Source: Acanthornis magna | Lineage: Eukaryota > Chordata > Aves > Passeriformes > Acanthizidae | Assembly (NCBI GenBank): GCA_036785705.1 | Contig: JAWUZG010000970.1 | Coordinates: 5,338,501-5,402,500 of the forward strand | DNA: 64,000 nucleotides | Reading direction: 5' to 3' | In this document: in pieces, positions 24,901 through 37,894 of the stretch | Layout of the letters: every line of letters begins with the position of its first letter | How positions within the stretch are numbered: the first letter of the stretch is position 1 | Position numbers and translations under genes: made by a program | Notes under the pieces: model-generated | Told to the model about the DNA's origin: nothing | Database searches by the model: none | Seen by the model: only the letters and a program-made list of their open reading frames with translations

Positions 24901-25029
24901 GGAGGAAAAGTGCACTTATTCACATCCATTGCACTACTGCCCTGAGACAGATATAGTGGAGAGTTTAATTTGAATGTGTTTCTTATCCTCTCCCTCCTCC
25001 TGACCCACACTCTGTTTAAGGAGGCTGGA
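21961..25029. other. Unique AT-rich noncoding DNA
   Basis: No gene recognised. It contains an A-run at about 22338-22354 and an A11-T8 palindromic homopolymer junction at 24489-24507. The frame at 22077-22316 (79 codons) is not similar to any family I recognise. Confidence 0.5.
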
Positions 25030-25530
25030 GGACAGCACCTACTGTCCGCTCTTAATTAAGATGGTCAAGAGGTGTGTGCGTATTAAAATAGCACAGTCAG
25101 TGCGCTGTTTTGAGCAGCTTCCTAAAGCCTTTAGCCCTTGTGCAGCTTTACAGCATTCAACTTATCAATTTACTTGCAAATGGCTCCCTGAAGTATTAAC
25201 CCGGGTTAATTATTCGTCAAATATGATTATGCAGTGGTAATGTAAAAAATCGGAAATTCAGGATGGAATTTTTCACTCCAGCGGTTTGGCAATTGTGGCA
25301 GCTGGTGGAGAAGCTGGAGTAATTACTAGCCCATTCCAGCTGGTGGATCAGCACTCTGGTTCAGGGCGGGTGGGGGGAAGAAAAAAGCAATAAAGAACCA
25401 GAGGAGTGGGAATATGAGCCGTGCCAATCGACGTGGGGAAAATTTCACAGCTGCTGGTGGTGATAAATGAGAGACTGTGGCCCTACTTCTAATCAATACA
25501 TGTAAATGCTACTCATTACAGCTTTTATAC
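25030..25530. promoter_or_regulatory. Candidate enhancer-like block rich in E-box and homeodomain cores
   Basis: Seen directly: TTAATTAA (25052-25059), TTAATTA (25206-25212), palindromic GTAATTAC (25319-25326), three CAGCTG E-boxes (25299, 25337, 25448), a CAATTG E-box (25290) and an octamer-like ATGTAAAT (25500-25507). Two of the E-boxes sit in an identical 11-mer, CAGCTGGTGGA, spaced 38 bases apart. Such clustering is typical of developmental enhancers bound by bHLH and homeodomain factors, and no transposon is recognisable here. Function is inference only. Confidence 0.3.
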
Positions 25531-28500
25531 ACACTTCTCAATTAGCCTTTCCTCCCACTGGTAACAAGGAATGTCATGCTTTCTGGACTGTGAAAGTGGT
25601 TCAGCAATAAGTTCACCTGCATCGGTGACACGCAGGAACAACGTTCTTGCAGCTCAGCCTGGCAGCAGGTGGTAGCAGTGGAAGTCTAAATTCCTCCTGT
25701 AATGTGAATTAAATGAAATCCCAAGTGTTGTCATTTAATTAAATGGGTTTTTAAAATACCATTTCCTCTTTCTTGCAGCTAAAATAACCTGTTCCCAGAT
25801 ACACTCACTCCTTTGCCTACACTCAAGTCCTTCAAATGTGGGGTGGGGGGACACCACCTGAGATAAAGATTTAGACTTGTAAAACCAACTAAGTACACTC
25901 TCTGAAAAAAAAGACAAATAAAAAGAGGTCAAACCTGTCCCCTAATAAATAAATTATCCTTTTATTCAGAGTTGGAAGGTTTTCTGTATCATTTCCTCTT
26001 TGTCAAAAAAGTTTTTTACCCCAGTTCCCCTGTGTTATTTGTAAAAGAAAACCAAGTGAGATGACCCCATGCAGCAACACCTCCTTTCTTTGGAGGCTTA
26101 AAAATTGTCACCACCTACTATTTTCTGGGAGTTCAGCACAACAGAAGCACACTTATTCCACAGGCTCACCACAGCCATCCTCCTGCAGTTCCTGGTGCCA
26201 AGCTAGACAGCTCCCCAAACCTCACCTTGTATCTATAGTGGCTGTTTCTTGACACAGGCCAACAAAGAACTCATCTCTAAATGAAAATGCATCACTGTGT
26301 CCCATCCCAGAATACACCTTTCATCACAAGTCTTACAGTTTTTGAGGACTCACAAAGTCTGACTGCTTCTTTATTAGTCCTAGAAGTTATAGCCACAATA
26401 ACAAAAATGGAACCAACGTGTCTGCTAATTTTTTACAAAGTCCTCTGTTTAGTAGCCACATGTAGCTTTGACAATCACTTTGCTTGGCTGAGACTAAAGG
26501 TATTTAATACTTTTCAGAAGGTCCTGTTGTGGGAGTCAAGTGAACAGAGATTGGTTTTCTCTCTTCCCCATCCTTCATCCACACCCAAAAAAAAGAAAAA
26601 ACAAGTCTCATCTTTTCATGGTTTTGAAGAATAGAAACATGAATACAAGGGCCATGAAGCCTCAAAACCCAAGAAGCAGGAAATCACTGTTTAAAAAAAT
26701 CAAACCCCTATGATTTTTATATTCATCATTTTGGAAGCTGATGTTCCCAAAGTGATTCATCTGGAAGCACATCTTGCTCATGAGAACCAATACAGGTTAT
26801 TTAGGAATATTTTCTCAAGGGTACACAGTCAGTATGTATTTCTGAAAACATGGCCAGACATTTCCTAATTCAACTTAAGGAGCAAAATACCCCAATTTCA
26901 CCACCTAAGGCCTGATCCATCTATCATCATCAACTGGATTCTTCATGTACATCCAAGAGCAGCACCTGGCCCTGCAATTTAACTCACACATGTAACCTTT
27001 CCACTTGAAAAACTACCATTGCACTTTGGGGTACCAATGTGCAAAAAAAGGTCACAGGACAGTATTTTTGTTAGGTCCTTAGTAGTCAGTTATTTTTTTC
27101 ACTTTACTGGGAAATCAAAGGTGAAAATAAAATTTTCTAAGTATCATTAAATAATATTAATCCACAATATAAATTAATTTTGAGACATTTGCTTTTTAGA
27201 CTTTTTCTGAGGGACACAGACAGCATAACATGCCGTTTAGAGCTTAAGTACTCAGGCTGCCTATGCATTCAATCAGAGATGCAAGATGTGGCTGAGTGCT
27301 TTCTTGCCTTGCCCTTGAGCACAACGTACTGTATAAACACCATGCAGCTGTGTAAAACTGAGTTTTTCCAACCAAACAGTGGAAAATTGTGATTAGGTAT
27401 ATCACAAAATACAGTGCTGGTGTGCTTCTCCTACTACTAGAGATGTGCATGATTGAACCAACATGTGATGGGTTGGGAGTATATGTGATACTAACTGCGT
27501 TTTAAAACATATACAAATGCACACTGCATACATATGTAATTCTAGATTCTTTAGTCATAACTCACTTAACTGCTTATTTAAATTGAGTTTAAATTTTTCT
27601 CCTTTGCTGATGGGTGAATATAGCTGATTAATGCTGAATAACCTCCACCCAAAGGGTTAATTTGGCCCTTTGCACCACTCCAGCTACAGAGCCTTTCCAA
27701 AGCCCTGCTTGAAGTGGGACATGTACAATCCCACACTCAGGCAAGCCCTGAGGCAACTTGCTATTAGGAGGCAGGAGCTCCCTGGCAAGAGGTCAGAGAC
27801 TGCAATAAGGGCACTTTCTCAAAGCACAGAGTCCCAATAAGCCATCGTTGTCAAGTTGCTATCTAGAGAAGACGCTGGTTACTCTGGAGCTCAGCTAATG
27901 CTGAGCCATTCTTTGATTCCACCCATTGCTGTTTCCAGAGAGCATTATGTTTAGTGCGACATTTTTACAAGGTGAAAACACTATTTTTTTGTGGCAAAAC
28001 TTAACCCAAGTCTATGTACTCACACTAGCAGCTAGCTCCCTTTAGAAACACATACTTTTACTAACGTACAGCCCTTCAAAGTGTTTGGATTAATGAGGAT
28101 CCACCATACCTTCTGTCCATTGAATTCATCAATATTTACCTACTATTATTCTATCTTAACATATTTCTGATACACACAGTTAATGAAATTATATACACAT
28201 TTGATGCAAAATTATTTTTAAAACACACTGTTACTGATACCCTGGTTTATATATAGTCAATCATCTTTTCACTATGTGATCATTTTTATAATTATATGTA
28301 ATCCTATCTGTTTCCCTAAGCACATTATCATGGACCTATATGCACTTTTGTTTTATAAACAATGCTTCCATTATTTATTAAATGTACATATGTGTATTCT
28401 TTTTACATGTTGATATGTTTCATAATCTTAGAAAAATGAATGAGGAACAAGAGGTGTCAAAGGGACACCGCAGATAGAAACAACAAGGTGTTTTGCATAA

Positions 28501-31500
28501 TGTTTTACATATTTCCAAATATAGTTTTCTTCTAAAATACATTGTTATACTGGCAATATATTGGCTCTTTTTATTGAACACTAAACCACATATTTGCTAT
28601 GTGAATGGGAGAACCCTGATACACACACTTCAATACTTCCTCAGCGATCCCATTCCATACTGCCCTAAAACCACAAGATTCTGAGTTTCTCTCTGTGCCT
28701 GCTACAAGTCCTGTAGGATATTAGAGAGCTTCACTACTTCTCGCCACTACACGTCACCCAGCTCTATGCTGCTAAGCTGTCAGTGGCATTGTTTCAACTC
28801 ATCTACTTTACAGTAGATGGCCCAGCATTTGCACTCATGTCAATTTCCACATTAAAAGAGAAAAAAAAGAATTGAAAAAGTTCATCAAACTGGAAGTTTG
28901 CACCTTAAAATAATTGTGTCACACCTTACAGCTTTGCATTAACTCATGCAACTAGACTGCAAGCTCTAAACATAAATGTACCACAGTTTCTCTCATTATG
29001 CTACCCATATCTGATGCTATTTCCTTCATGCACTAATAAAAACTTTCCATGGCAACTGCACTCCAATCAGTCTCACAAATAGTCAGAAGCTAAATTAGTG
29101 AAAGAACTTATATGACAACTATTTGCAACTTGGTTGCCTTTACTGAGAAAGGCATACTTAACACTCCATCTCTGAGGTTTTGTCTCAGAGACAAAGGATT
29201 GAGGATTCAGACTCAGGATTTTATACTGAAGGGTGACCTGTTTCCCCTTGGACTTCCCAAATGTTTCATTCTGCCTTCAGCAAATACCCACACAATATTT
29301 TATACTCTAAGTTCCAAGAAAGCCTCTTTGTTATAACCATGGAAAGTGTTGAATACTCTCAGTTTCACTGAGTTGAAGGACGGTGGGTAAAAACCACCCT
29401 TACAAATTACTCAGAGATGGCCTCTGAGTCTACTGTAATGGTACACTTTTGTTACGGTCTTTGAACCTACCCTGATATGCTCAGATGCAAGATGGTGATA
29501 TGGAAGCACCACAAATATGTTCCCACAAACTCCTCACAACACAGACATCAACATTGCTTCTGATTTGGGACACCTCTCCAGGTTCATCAATTATGTTAGA
29601 ATTACTAGACCACACTTGGACAGTTCTATTCTTGCCCCTCTCAAATGTTTGAGTGATGAGAAACACCAGTATGCTCTGGACCTATTCTACTATTCTCCTA
29701 TTCAACACAAATCCTCCATTTGCAAACGGAAAATCCAAGCTTTTCTTTCTCTTTCAGTGGACCTGTTTTTCTAACAAGAATTATTTAAAAAAAAAAAAAA
29801 AAGTCTGCTTTCAGGACTGCTAACCCATGCTGGAAAAAAAATATTCCTGTACAAATTAAAGCAAGACTTTTCCACTGATTTTGAACATACTACAGCTGGC
29901 TACATTTACTACGGCTTACAAAAATACACAAACACGAACCCAACCTAACACAGCCAAAGTTATTCTAGTTTTGTTGCCTGTGCTTGACAGATAGACATAA
30001 CTGTTCTGTTGTTCCACATGCCTTAGAGAATCTGAGAACTTTCCCTTAATTTTCCAGTTGTTTTCTTGAATTGTCACCTTTTTATTCTTCCCCTGTTAGC
30101 AATCCTAATACTTCCTAAATTTCCTGGAAAACTTGCCTTATTGTGCACTCCCTGCTCTTGAATAAATTATTGCTGGGCTTTCACCAAGCAAATAAATCCC
30201 TGAGTTTTCTCAAGTTTTTCTGAAGTATGGACATGATCCATTCTGCCCCAAGGAAAGTTTAAATATACTGCCTGTTTTCCCCAGGTATCTAAGATGCTGC
30301 ATTTATTATGCTTGCAACTATTTTATTTCAGAACTTCTCCAAAGGCTGAATTCTAGTTTGCATGAACACAGATCATGGCAATATAGCACATGTGAAGACA
30401 CGGTGCATGCTGGCTTTTGCACAAGCTGTTAATGAGCTGTACCAAAATGGTAGCTGTCACTTTGCATTGGATCAGGGCAATCTGTACAATGCAAGGAAAT
30501 TAAAAGCTCCCAGTGGCAATGGATCCTGTTTCAGTCATTAGCTGCTAAGGACTGACAGAGACCATTCAGAGGACCAGCCCCCTGTGAGGTTATTTGGTCC
30601 TCAGGGGATTCACTGCTAATGCTGTTTTATGCCCCACTTCTTTGTGATGCAGAGTGAGCACAAATGAACTACTATTTAATTTATTTATTTAGGTGCAGCT
30701 AACATTGCAGGGGAAACAAAAAAATATTGACGGGAGGAAAACCCCACAAAACATGGATGCATTAATCTAACAATCAAGATGGCCACAAGTGATTTGGTGG
30801 AGGCCTATAGAGTACCTATGTAGATGTGTGTGCAGTAGATACATTATAATACAATGAATACCAAATATGTATTCCCCAGTCCTTTACTATTTTCCTTTGA
30901 AGTAAGTCCACTGAGACTGAATTAGAAAAGCAAAACCTCCATTAAGTCTTATTTCAGTATAAGATATAAGGGAGAAATATCTATCCAGCTATCTATCTAT
31001 ATTTTTAACAAAGTCTGAGAATATTTGCTTCAATCTTTGTGTTTCAAAAGAGAATGAATCAGGCAGAAGGACAGAAGGTTACAGATTAGTCCTGGTCATT
31101 GCTCAAAGAGTGTGGGTTATAAATAATAAAGGAGAAAAGGGTGAAGGATGCTAAAATATAACTTGAGACCCACAATGGAATAATCAAAGCAATGAATCTA
31201 ATTTCAGCTTCAAAATACCAAGCAACTTTGGATTGAATGTCTCTGCGCTGCTCTCTTCTGAAATATAGGAACTGAAACACTAACACACATTTTTAACAAG
31301 TTCCATCAGGGGAACAAATTAAAATGTCTTGCTTTTTAATGCACCATAAATGATGGGAATATTTGTGTGCATGCATCTGTATGTACGCATACATGTATGC
31401 ATATATACTTATAGTCAATATATATTCTTTGAAAGTTCTATGTTAAGCAGAAAACTGTAAATTGTGTTGCTTCTAATGTAAAATAGATGACAGCCTATAC

Positions 31501-32439
31501 ATAGCTGGTTTGTGTGTATGTATGTATATATGCATATATTATACACCTACACACATATTACACATATACACTTCACATATGTGTATATATGCAAATATAT
31601 GTGTGTATGTATATATATAAATATTACATCTCTATACACACCTACACATACATGCACAAATTGTTGTCATTGCTACAGAACTGGTTTTAAAGTGCAAAAT
31701 GCAGCGGCTAATCCTGCACACATGCCTCATGGCAGTGACAGATCTGACATACTTGCATATTAGGTGAAATGCAGCAAGGTGCTGAGAGGCAAATATCTTC
31801 AATACACAACCCTCTTCCCTGGTGGTGAGAGGGCTCTGCACTGCTAAAGAAGCAGACACCCTCTAGCACGATCACCTTTGGAAGGGTCTTTTCCAAGGTT
31901 GGTTTTTAGCCAGATAACTCAGTGTCAAAATGAGGAAAGGAAGAAGTGAATCACTCAGTTAACACCTTTAAAATTATGAAAGGGCCTGAAAGATAATTTT
32001 CTCCAGCCTCTTAGTTCAGATGCTTCTAGGCCTGACCCCTGTATGTGTCTCAGTAATGGAAAATTCCACTATTCCATCAGGAGCAGGATCAGGCCATCTG
32101 TTTATCCAAAGTATAGGCTTTCCTAAAGATGACTACTGACCACAGGAGATGAAATGATGAAATTTACAGATAACCCTGGGGCTAAGGTGATTTTCCTTCT
32201 TCATACATCTCATGAAAATATGTTTAGTGTTTCACGTGCTTAAGCAAAGTGAAGAGTCATAATCTCACTGAGATCACCAGGCCAAAAGAAAAATGAGAAT
32301 GTAGTCAAGCATATGGAAATAAGGACTTACTAATATTAAGTTTCTCTGGGTCTTAGGGGTTCTATCTCATAACCTTGAAGTGATCAAAACTGGTATTTTA
32401 ATCTCATAACACAAAAAACCAACCAAAATAGACTAAGGT
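25531..32439. other. Unique AT-rich noncoding DNA
   Basis: No defensible gene. The longest frame is 117 codons (26281-26634), ending in a Lys run from an A-rich tract, with no domain. There is an A-run near 29786-29802, and a purine/pyrimidine-alternating low-complexity cluster at 31500-31625 is listed separately. The segment 30290-30560 is repeat-free with an enhancer-like texture but only weak motif support. Confidence 0.5.
31500..31625. repeat. TATG/ACAC/TATA low-complexity cluster
   Basis: Runs of TGTATGTA, TATATGCATATA, ACACATAT and TGTGTATGTATATATATA make up about 125 bases of alternating purine-pyrimidine DNA. It is a decayed compound dinucleotide/tetranucleotide microsatellite that also creates a spurious 83-codon frame rich in Tyr, Ile and Thr. 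Confidence 0.85.
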
Positions 32440-33310
32440 AGTGGAGGTGAAATCACACAGCACAGTCACGGCTCCCAAAAGGGCCCGCAGTGAGACAGGG
32501 ACTTTTTACACATGCAGGTCAAGTGAGAAGGCAGCAGGGATCCTCCAAGCAGCCAGTCACTGGCCCACGATGTGGGCAAGATACATTTTTCTAGTGGATT
32601 TTGAAATTATTTATTCCCCAGAGTAGTTTCTCAACTGAGAGAAGAAGGAAATTTCTTCAGTGGTGTCCTGGCAGCAGGAAAGGGGTGGAGCTTAGAGCTG
32701 TGTGGGCCTGGCTAGGCTGCTATTCCGTAGCACTGATGGCTTCTAGAGCAAGGGAAGGTGAGAAGTGCACCAGTTTTGTTTCCTTCTCTTCCAGGAGAGG
32801 TTGCTGAGGCCAACTGCATGGACAATGCCTTCTCTTGCTGCTGCCTATCCCTTCTCGTCCCTCAGGAGAGTGTGGCTCTGGGTAGAGAACACAGCTGAGT
32901 CCAGAGGAGAGGAGAGGAGTGGTCAAAAGCGGTGGCACCATAGGGAACCAAGCCCCAGCAGAGTGGAGTGGTCGACAGCGGCAGCGCCAGTGCAGGAAGC
33001 AGCCAAGGGGAACAAAGTGGCAGCATAGCACAACACTGACAATATAGCTTTTGGGAGTTTGTCCATCATTTTTTTCCATTGTTTCGGGCTCGGGGACAGG
33101 CAGAGCACTGCTGCAAGCACCCACCATCTTGTCTTTGTCTCAGTGGCCACATAGAACTAAGTCGAGGTGGTGAATATGTTTTTGTGCGTAAAGCACCTTC
33201 TCTTTTTATATACTCATTATTAATATTGCTGCTGTCACTGTGCATTTCTTATTCTGTTGCTTTTGGATTCCAGTAACTTGGAATCACAACCCATATCCCT
33301 CTCCAAACTT
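32440..33310 (+). mobile_element. Degenerate LTR-like block, possibly avian ERV
   Basis: This GC-richer segment of about 0.87 kb sits in AT-rich surroundings. Its 3' part (about 33195-33300) has a run of TATACTCATTATTAATATTG type, then TTCTTATTCTGTTGC, then AATCACAACCCATAT. That order resembles the 3' end of avian ERVL-type LTRs as I remember them. The 5' boundary, terminal dinucleotides and target-site duplication are not clear. The frames inside (up to 135 codons on the minus strand) show no protein family. It could instead be unrelated GC-rich unique DNA. Confidence 0.38.
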
Positions 33311-34299
33311 GCTCTCTAGACACAGCACTTTTTTGCAAGAGTCCAGATCCAGAATCACAGATGAGCAGTGGCAACTTTCCTGTTCAATTTTGGTACACCT
33401 GAGATGAGCCTCACGAGCAGGTACAAGCTGGACTCCTCCAGTAATTTAGCTGCCAGCGATTAACAGGGCTGCGTGTGAAAAAGGTGATTTCTTAATAATG
33501 ATAGAAGAGCCAAATTTGGAGGCTTTGAGAGAACATCACCCTGCCAAATTTTGTTCCAGTGTATGCAAGACAAAGCATAAATAAACTAACAACTCTGGGC
33601 AACAAGTATTTCCCTAATATTAGTTCAGGAAATGGCTGGGTCATCACTGTTGCAGGCAAAACTTACCCTCAGGAATCATTTAACACAACAAATTTTAGTC
33701 TGAAGTTTAACAACTTAAGACTGGAGCTTGATAAAATCATACATTTCTGCAAACACACTGGAAAATATGAGGCAAGCCTAGCCATGACTTTCTTCCAGTT
33801 CTTATGACATAAAAAACATTTCAGGACATATCTTAGCTAAATTTGTAACTTAGATCAAACACATGTACTTCCACATCCATTACTATAACAAGAATAATTT
33901 TGTACCCATGCTGCAAGTTCTAATTGCATGCCATGGTAGTTAATGTGATGCTAATTTCATACATGCACACACACTCACAATTTAAAACAAAGTCTAAAAG
34001 TGAAAATTGTCAGATTTCTGTCTTTGACAAATGTGAAATTGTACAAATATCAGTACATGTAACTGTAAATAAAATAGAGAAGAAAAAAGCTCAAAATAAA
34101 GGTCAGTGAAAGCTGAAATTCTCCCTCCTAGACATAATACAGTATATAAAGTTATTGCCAGGCCTTCCAGGCCTTGCACAACTTTGCCCCCTTCTACATC
34201 TCATCTCTAGTTGCTCGTGACCTCTGCTTTGCCAGTTCAACTCACCTTTTGACTAAGATGTTTATATAACCCCTATTACTATGGTACTGGAAAAACCTC
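33311..34299. other. Unique AT-rich noncoding DNA
   Basis: No gene or repeat recognised. A frame of 82 codons (33559-33807) has no recognisable domain. Confidence 0.5.
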
Positions 34300-34400
34300 A
34301 CAGTCTTTTAATGTTTTGATCACTGTGAGACAGGGCCAAGCTATTATCCCTACTTTATACAGAGGAAACCTGGGTGAAGCAAAGGTAAGGCACATTTTTT
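34300..34400 (+). repeat. Second MIR/L2-like remnant
   Basis: The string TGTGAGACAGGG, then GCTATTATCCC, TACTTTATACAG, GGAAACC and finally GCAAAGGTAAG follows, in order, the well-known 'ctattattatcccc…ttttacag…gaggaaac…gaggttaag' segment of MIR/L2 elements. The match covers only about 80 bases and is from memory. It overlaps in family position with the copy at 8281-8402 but is independent of it. Confidence 0.45.
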
Positions 34401-37400
34401 AGGTGCTTAGTCTAGCATTAAGTTAAGTTGCTGGGAAACTCTTAGGAGAAAGTCCATATAAACACATTAAACTTTAATTTATGTCCCTCCTCTTTTATTT
34501 GATCCTCATCAGGTATTTTGAGAGTCCCTTGTTCCATAGCTGATTTTAAAGTGACTACCATAGTGCCTTTAACAGTGGAAATGAACGAAAGATAATATTT
34601 AAAATCCCACAGACCAGATTTTTAAAGATGTTTAAATACCTAGCTCTCACACTTGAATAACTTGGACCTAAGGCACTCCTAAAAAAAACCAGCTGAGGTC
34701 TTGCCATGCCCACAAGGGCAGTGTTTTAATACCTGTAAAATTTGGGCTGTACCTACCCATTTCACAAGAGGTACGAAAAGTGAGAAGCTTCAGTTTGAAC
34801 TGTCTATTCTTGAATCCTTCCGAAAGACCTTCTTTGAGGCACCATCTTTTTTCTCTCTTATCTGTCACAAACGAATTCTCTTCACCAAAACAACTGCCAA
34901 AATCTGGGAGGTCATGCATTCACTCCTCTGCCAAAACCACTCTTTATACTAATTTCTGTTTAGCTGACTGCTGCTGTCTCTGGAACTTTACTTTGCAGTC
35001 AAGTGAAATCATTATTTTTCCCACATTAAAAATTAGAGCATGTATGCTAATTACTAGCTTATATCTTGTCCATATAAAGAACTTGCTGTTTTACCTTAGA
35101 TAATATGGCTTCTTACCTGGCTGAGCCTGCATGATCCAAGTTCTGGAGCAGGAGTCTGAACTCTACTGTACTCTCAAGAAAGTGCCAAAAGTCCCCAAAA
35201 ATATGCTTTCTGGTTCTGTTATAATTTCAGTATAATCTCTGAGATTCAAGGATTATCTCAAAGTGAGCTAATTCCACATCCGCTAGTTGAGGCCATGCAG
35301 ATTCACAGACTGTAGGTAGATAGATGTCAGTGCATTGCTTTATTCACTGTTTAGATTAAAGGTTTGCTTTATGTCTAGGAGAGGTTAAGGTCTTTCACTT
35401 TTTAAGATTTTATAGAAGCTCAGACCTGTTATTCACTGACAAAAACACTAATAGGAGGCCAAATGCTCCCAACGACATGGCAGTTTTAGTAGTAAGTATT
35501 AAAAGTCAAGGAAAAAACCCCAAGCTCTTCCTCTGTGCTTACCACAGTATTTTCAAATGTAAAAGGATGGAATTTTACATGTAGATTTTCCATTAGTTTC
35601 TTAACATAGGGAAGAAAGGATGCTTTTCTTTCTAATGACAGAGCAAAGAAATGCGATAAGCAGAAGTTGCCCTCATATTTATGCTGTCAACTAAAATCCC
35701 TTTGCACTTTTAACTAAAGGTGATGTTTTTCAGTCCCTGTCCTGAACTACTTTCTAAAATTGTGAGCTACTGAGCACAGTGAGTGTTGCAAATGTAAATC
35801 AGACAAGAAAAGTGTGCAGCCTACATGAAAATGTGTGTTTGTAATATAAAATACATAAAATATGTCTGTAAAATATGACTGACATATTTTCCTAAGAAAC
35901 ACTAAATTAAGATCTCACTTTATGGTTGCATTGCTTGCAAATTTTAAGGTAAAACACAATTAATGAATTAATGAAATGGACATTAAATGAAGATGCAACA
36001 ATAAAAAGGAATATAAAAAAGGTTGCTTTTAAGATGCTCCTTGAACACTGTCTCAAAACAATAATCAAAGTGCATTCCTGTTAGCCTGTTAAGGGTATCT
36101 AGTTTCTCAAAAAGGATTTAAATTAAATACTGCCATTAATCTATTCTGTCTGAAAGTCCACATCATCCCCAGCATATGGGGATATTATGTCTGAAACACA
36201 GCTGATTAGGAAATGTAGCCTGCTGCTTGGTTTATTTTTATAAAAAAGAAGCATGAAATACTAGTACAGTATATTGTGTGTACAGAGGCTTTATTAGAAT
36301 AATCTCTCCCTAAAGATACTTTAAGACTAACCTATCCACTGACCCATGAAGGGTAAATGCTAAATTCTTACAGTCAAATATATTCATTGTAACTCTTGGA
36401 AAAAGATGGATGAGCTGTGACTCCTCTTTAAATTACTGTGAGATGGATAAGTATGTACTATCACCTGGAAGGTGATCACCATCACTAGAAGCATCACCTC
36501 CTAGCTGTTTAAGATGACTGAATTCTGACAAAGGAGGTTTGTTTACACAGCCATAAAACTGCTATAGTATCTCACTCTCTGTCTCACTGTGCATTTTTAT
36601 AGCACTGCTCTCATAAGAAGGTAAATTTCAGATGATGCAAAGGTAACTGGGAAGTAGACTTCTATGAAACAATCTCATTTTTTAGAAGGCAACATAATCT
36701 AATCATTAATTTACAAACCCCTAATCTTAAATCAGAAAAGAATTTATTAAAATAGTTACTGTGCACACTTTGCAGCATGAGGCTTTTTGAAGACCCATGG
36801 ATGGCTAAAAACAATGAGTTTCCTTAAGCTCAGCCAATGACAACCATTCTGTAGCACACAGTATCAGGACTTGGCCCCATCAGCGCATGGCTAAGTACCT
36901 GACCATATCAATACCAGAAGACCATTGAGAATTTTGATCTCCTGGATCTAGCCAAGGGACTTGAACTCCACAAACTGAGAGTCCTCAGAACACTTGGAGC
37001 TTCATCAAGGACTTATCCTTAGTGCATTGTAACTTTGCCATAGGGGTTATCAGTGTATAATGTACAGAAGCCACCAGGACAGAGGGAACCACAGGGTCCA
37101 GGTCTCCTGCATTCATGCTCAGTGGGAAGCTGGGACCCAAAAGCTACTACTTTCAGAAGCACGAGGTCCAGAACAATTGCATGTTAGCCTCTGGCTCCAT
37201 CTACCAGATGAGATCTACACAAAGAGCAGATGGTGACACTGAATTTGGTTGGAACCAGGAGCCATGTATCAGCATGGTCTACCCTGTCTGAAAAAAATAA
37301 AAATACATCACCTTCCTACCACCACCACTGCCACGTAAGAAGCTCAAAATAGTGCAGAATAGTGAAGAGTTACTTGATGAATATTTACCAAGTTTGTGAG

Positions 37401-37814
37401 TTAAAGCTCATGGGCTGTGCTGCTCTGGCCCAACACTGCATTCACTATTCAAGGCTCAGAACTGCACATGCTTCCCGGACCAATGACAGCACTAGGTACA
37501 AAGGATCTTCCTATGACTTGGGAGAAGTATCCCACATAAAACTTATCTAAACAAATCAGCTCTCGCTTCAGAAGCTATAATTTCCTAAGTCTGTCATTTC
37601 ATCAGGATTGGTACTGCGGAGTGCACTAGTCATAGAGCTCTTCCTCTCTTGCTGCCTTGATCACTAGGTGTCTTTCAGGGCTTAACAAACCCAAATTTCT
37701 GACTCCTGGTACCACTGCTTCAACAGGCTGCCCTGACATCATGGACAACATTTTTCTAGTGAGGTATCCTGCATCTTGAAAAACTGGAAAACAATGCTGA
37801 TTTGTATTGGAGAC
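34401..37814. other. Unique AT-rich noncoding DNA
   Basis: No recognisable gene. The stretch 36780-37560 is less AT-rich and ends near an AATAAA-like string (about 37297). I considered a processed pseudogene there but could not match any protein. Frames of up to 107 codons (34780-35103) carry no recognisable domain. Confidence 0.5.
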
Positions 37815-37894
37815 GGGTGTGGGGGATGTTTGTGGGTTTGGATTTGGTTTTTTGTTTGTTTATTTGGGTGTGTTTTAGTTGGTTGGTTGGTTGG
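37815..37894 (+). repeat. GT-rich tract with no C, ending in (TTGG)n
   Basis: Eighty consecutive bases contain no C and only four A. The tract starts GGGTGTGGGGGATG, passes through TTTG repeats and ends with GTT followed by four TTGG-type units. It is a strand-asymmetric low-complexity tract. No function is inferred. Confidence 0.85.

Noticed and set aside
26281..26634. 117-codon frame ending in a Lys run
   Set aside because: The Lys run comes from an A-rich tract; no domain or signal is recognisable.
31512..31763. 83-codon frame over the TATG/ACAC repeats
   Set aside because: Its Tyr/Ile/Thr/His content is a translation of the low-complexity repeat.
36780..37560. Possible processed pseudogene with an AATAAA-like end
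   Set aside because: Translation in all three plus frames gave no recognisable protein, there is no clear A-tail, and no target-site duplication was seen.
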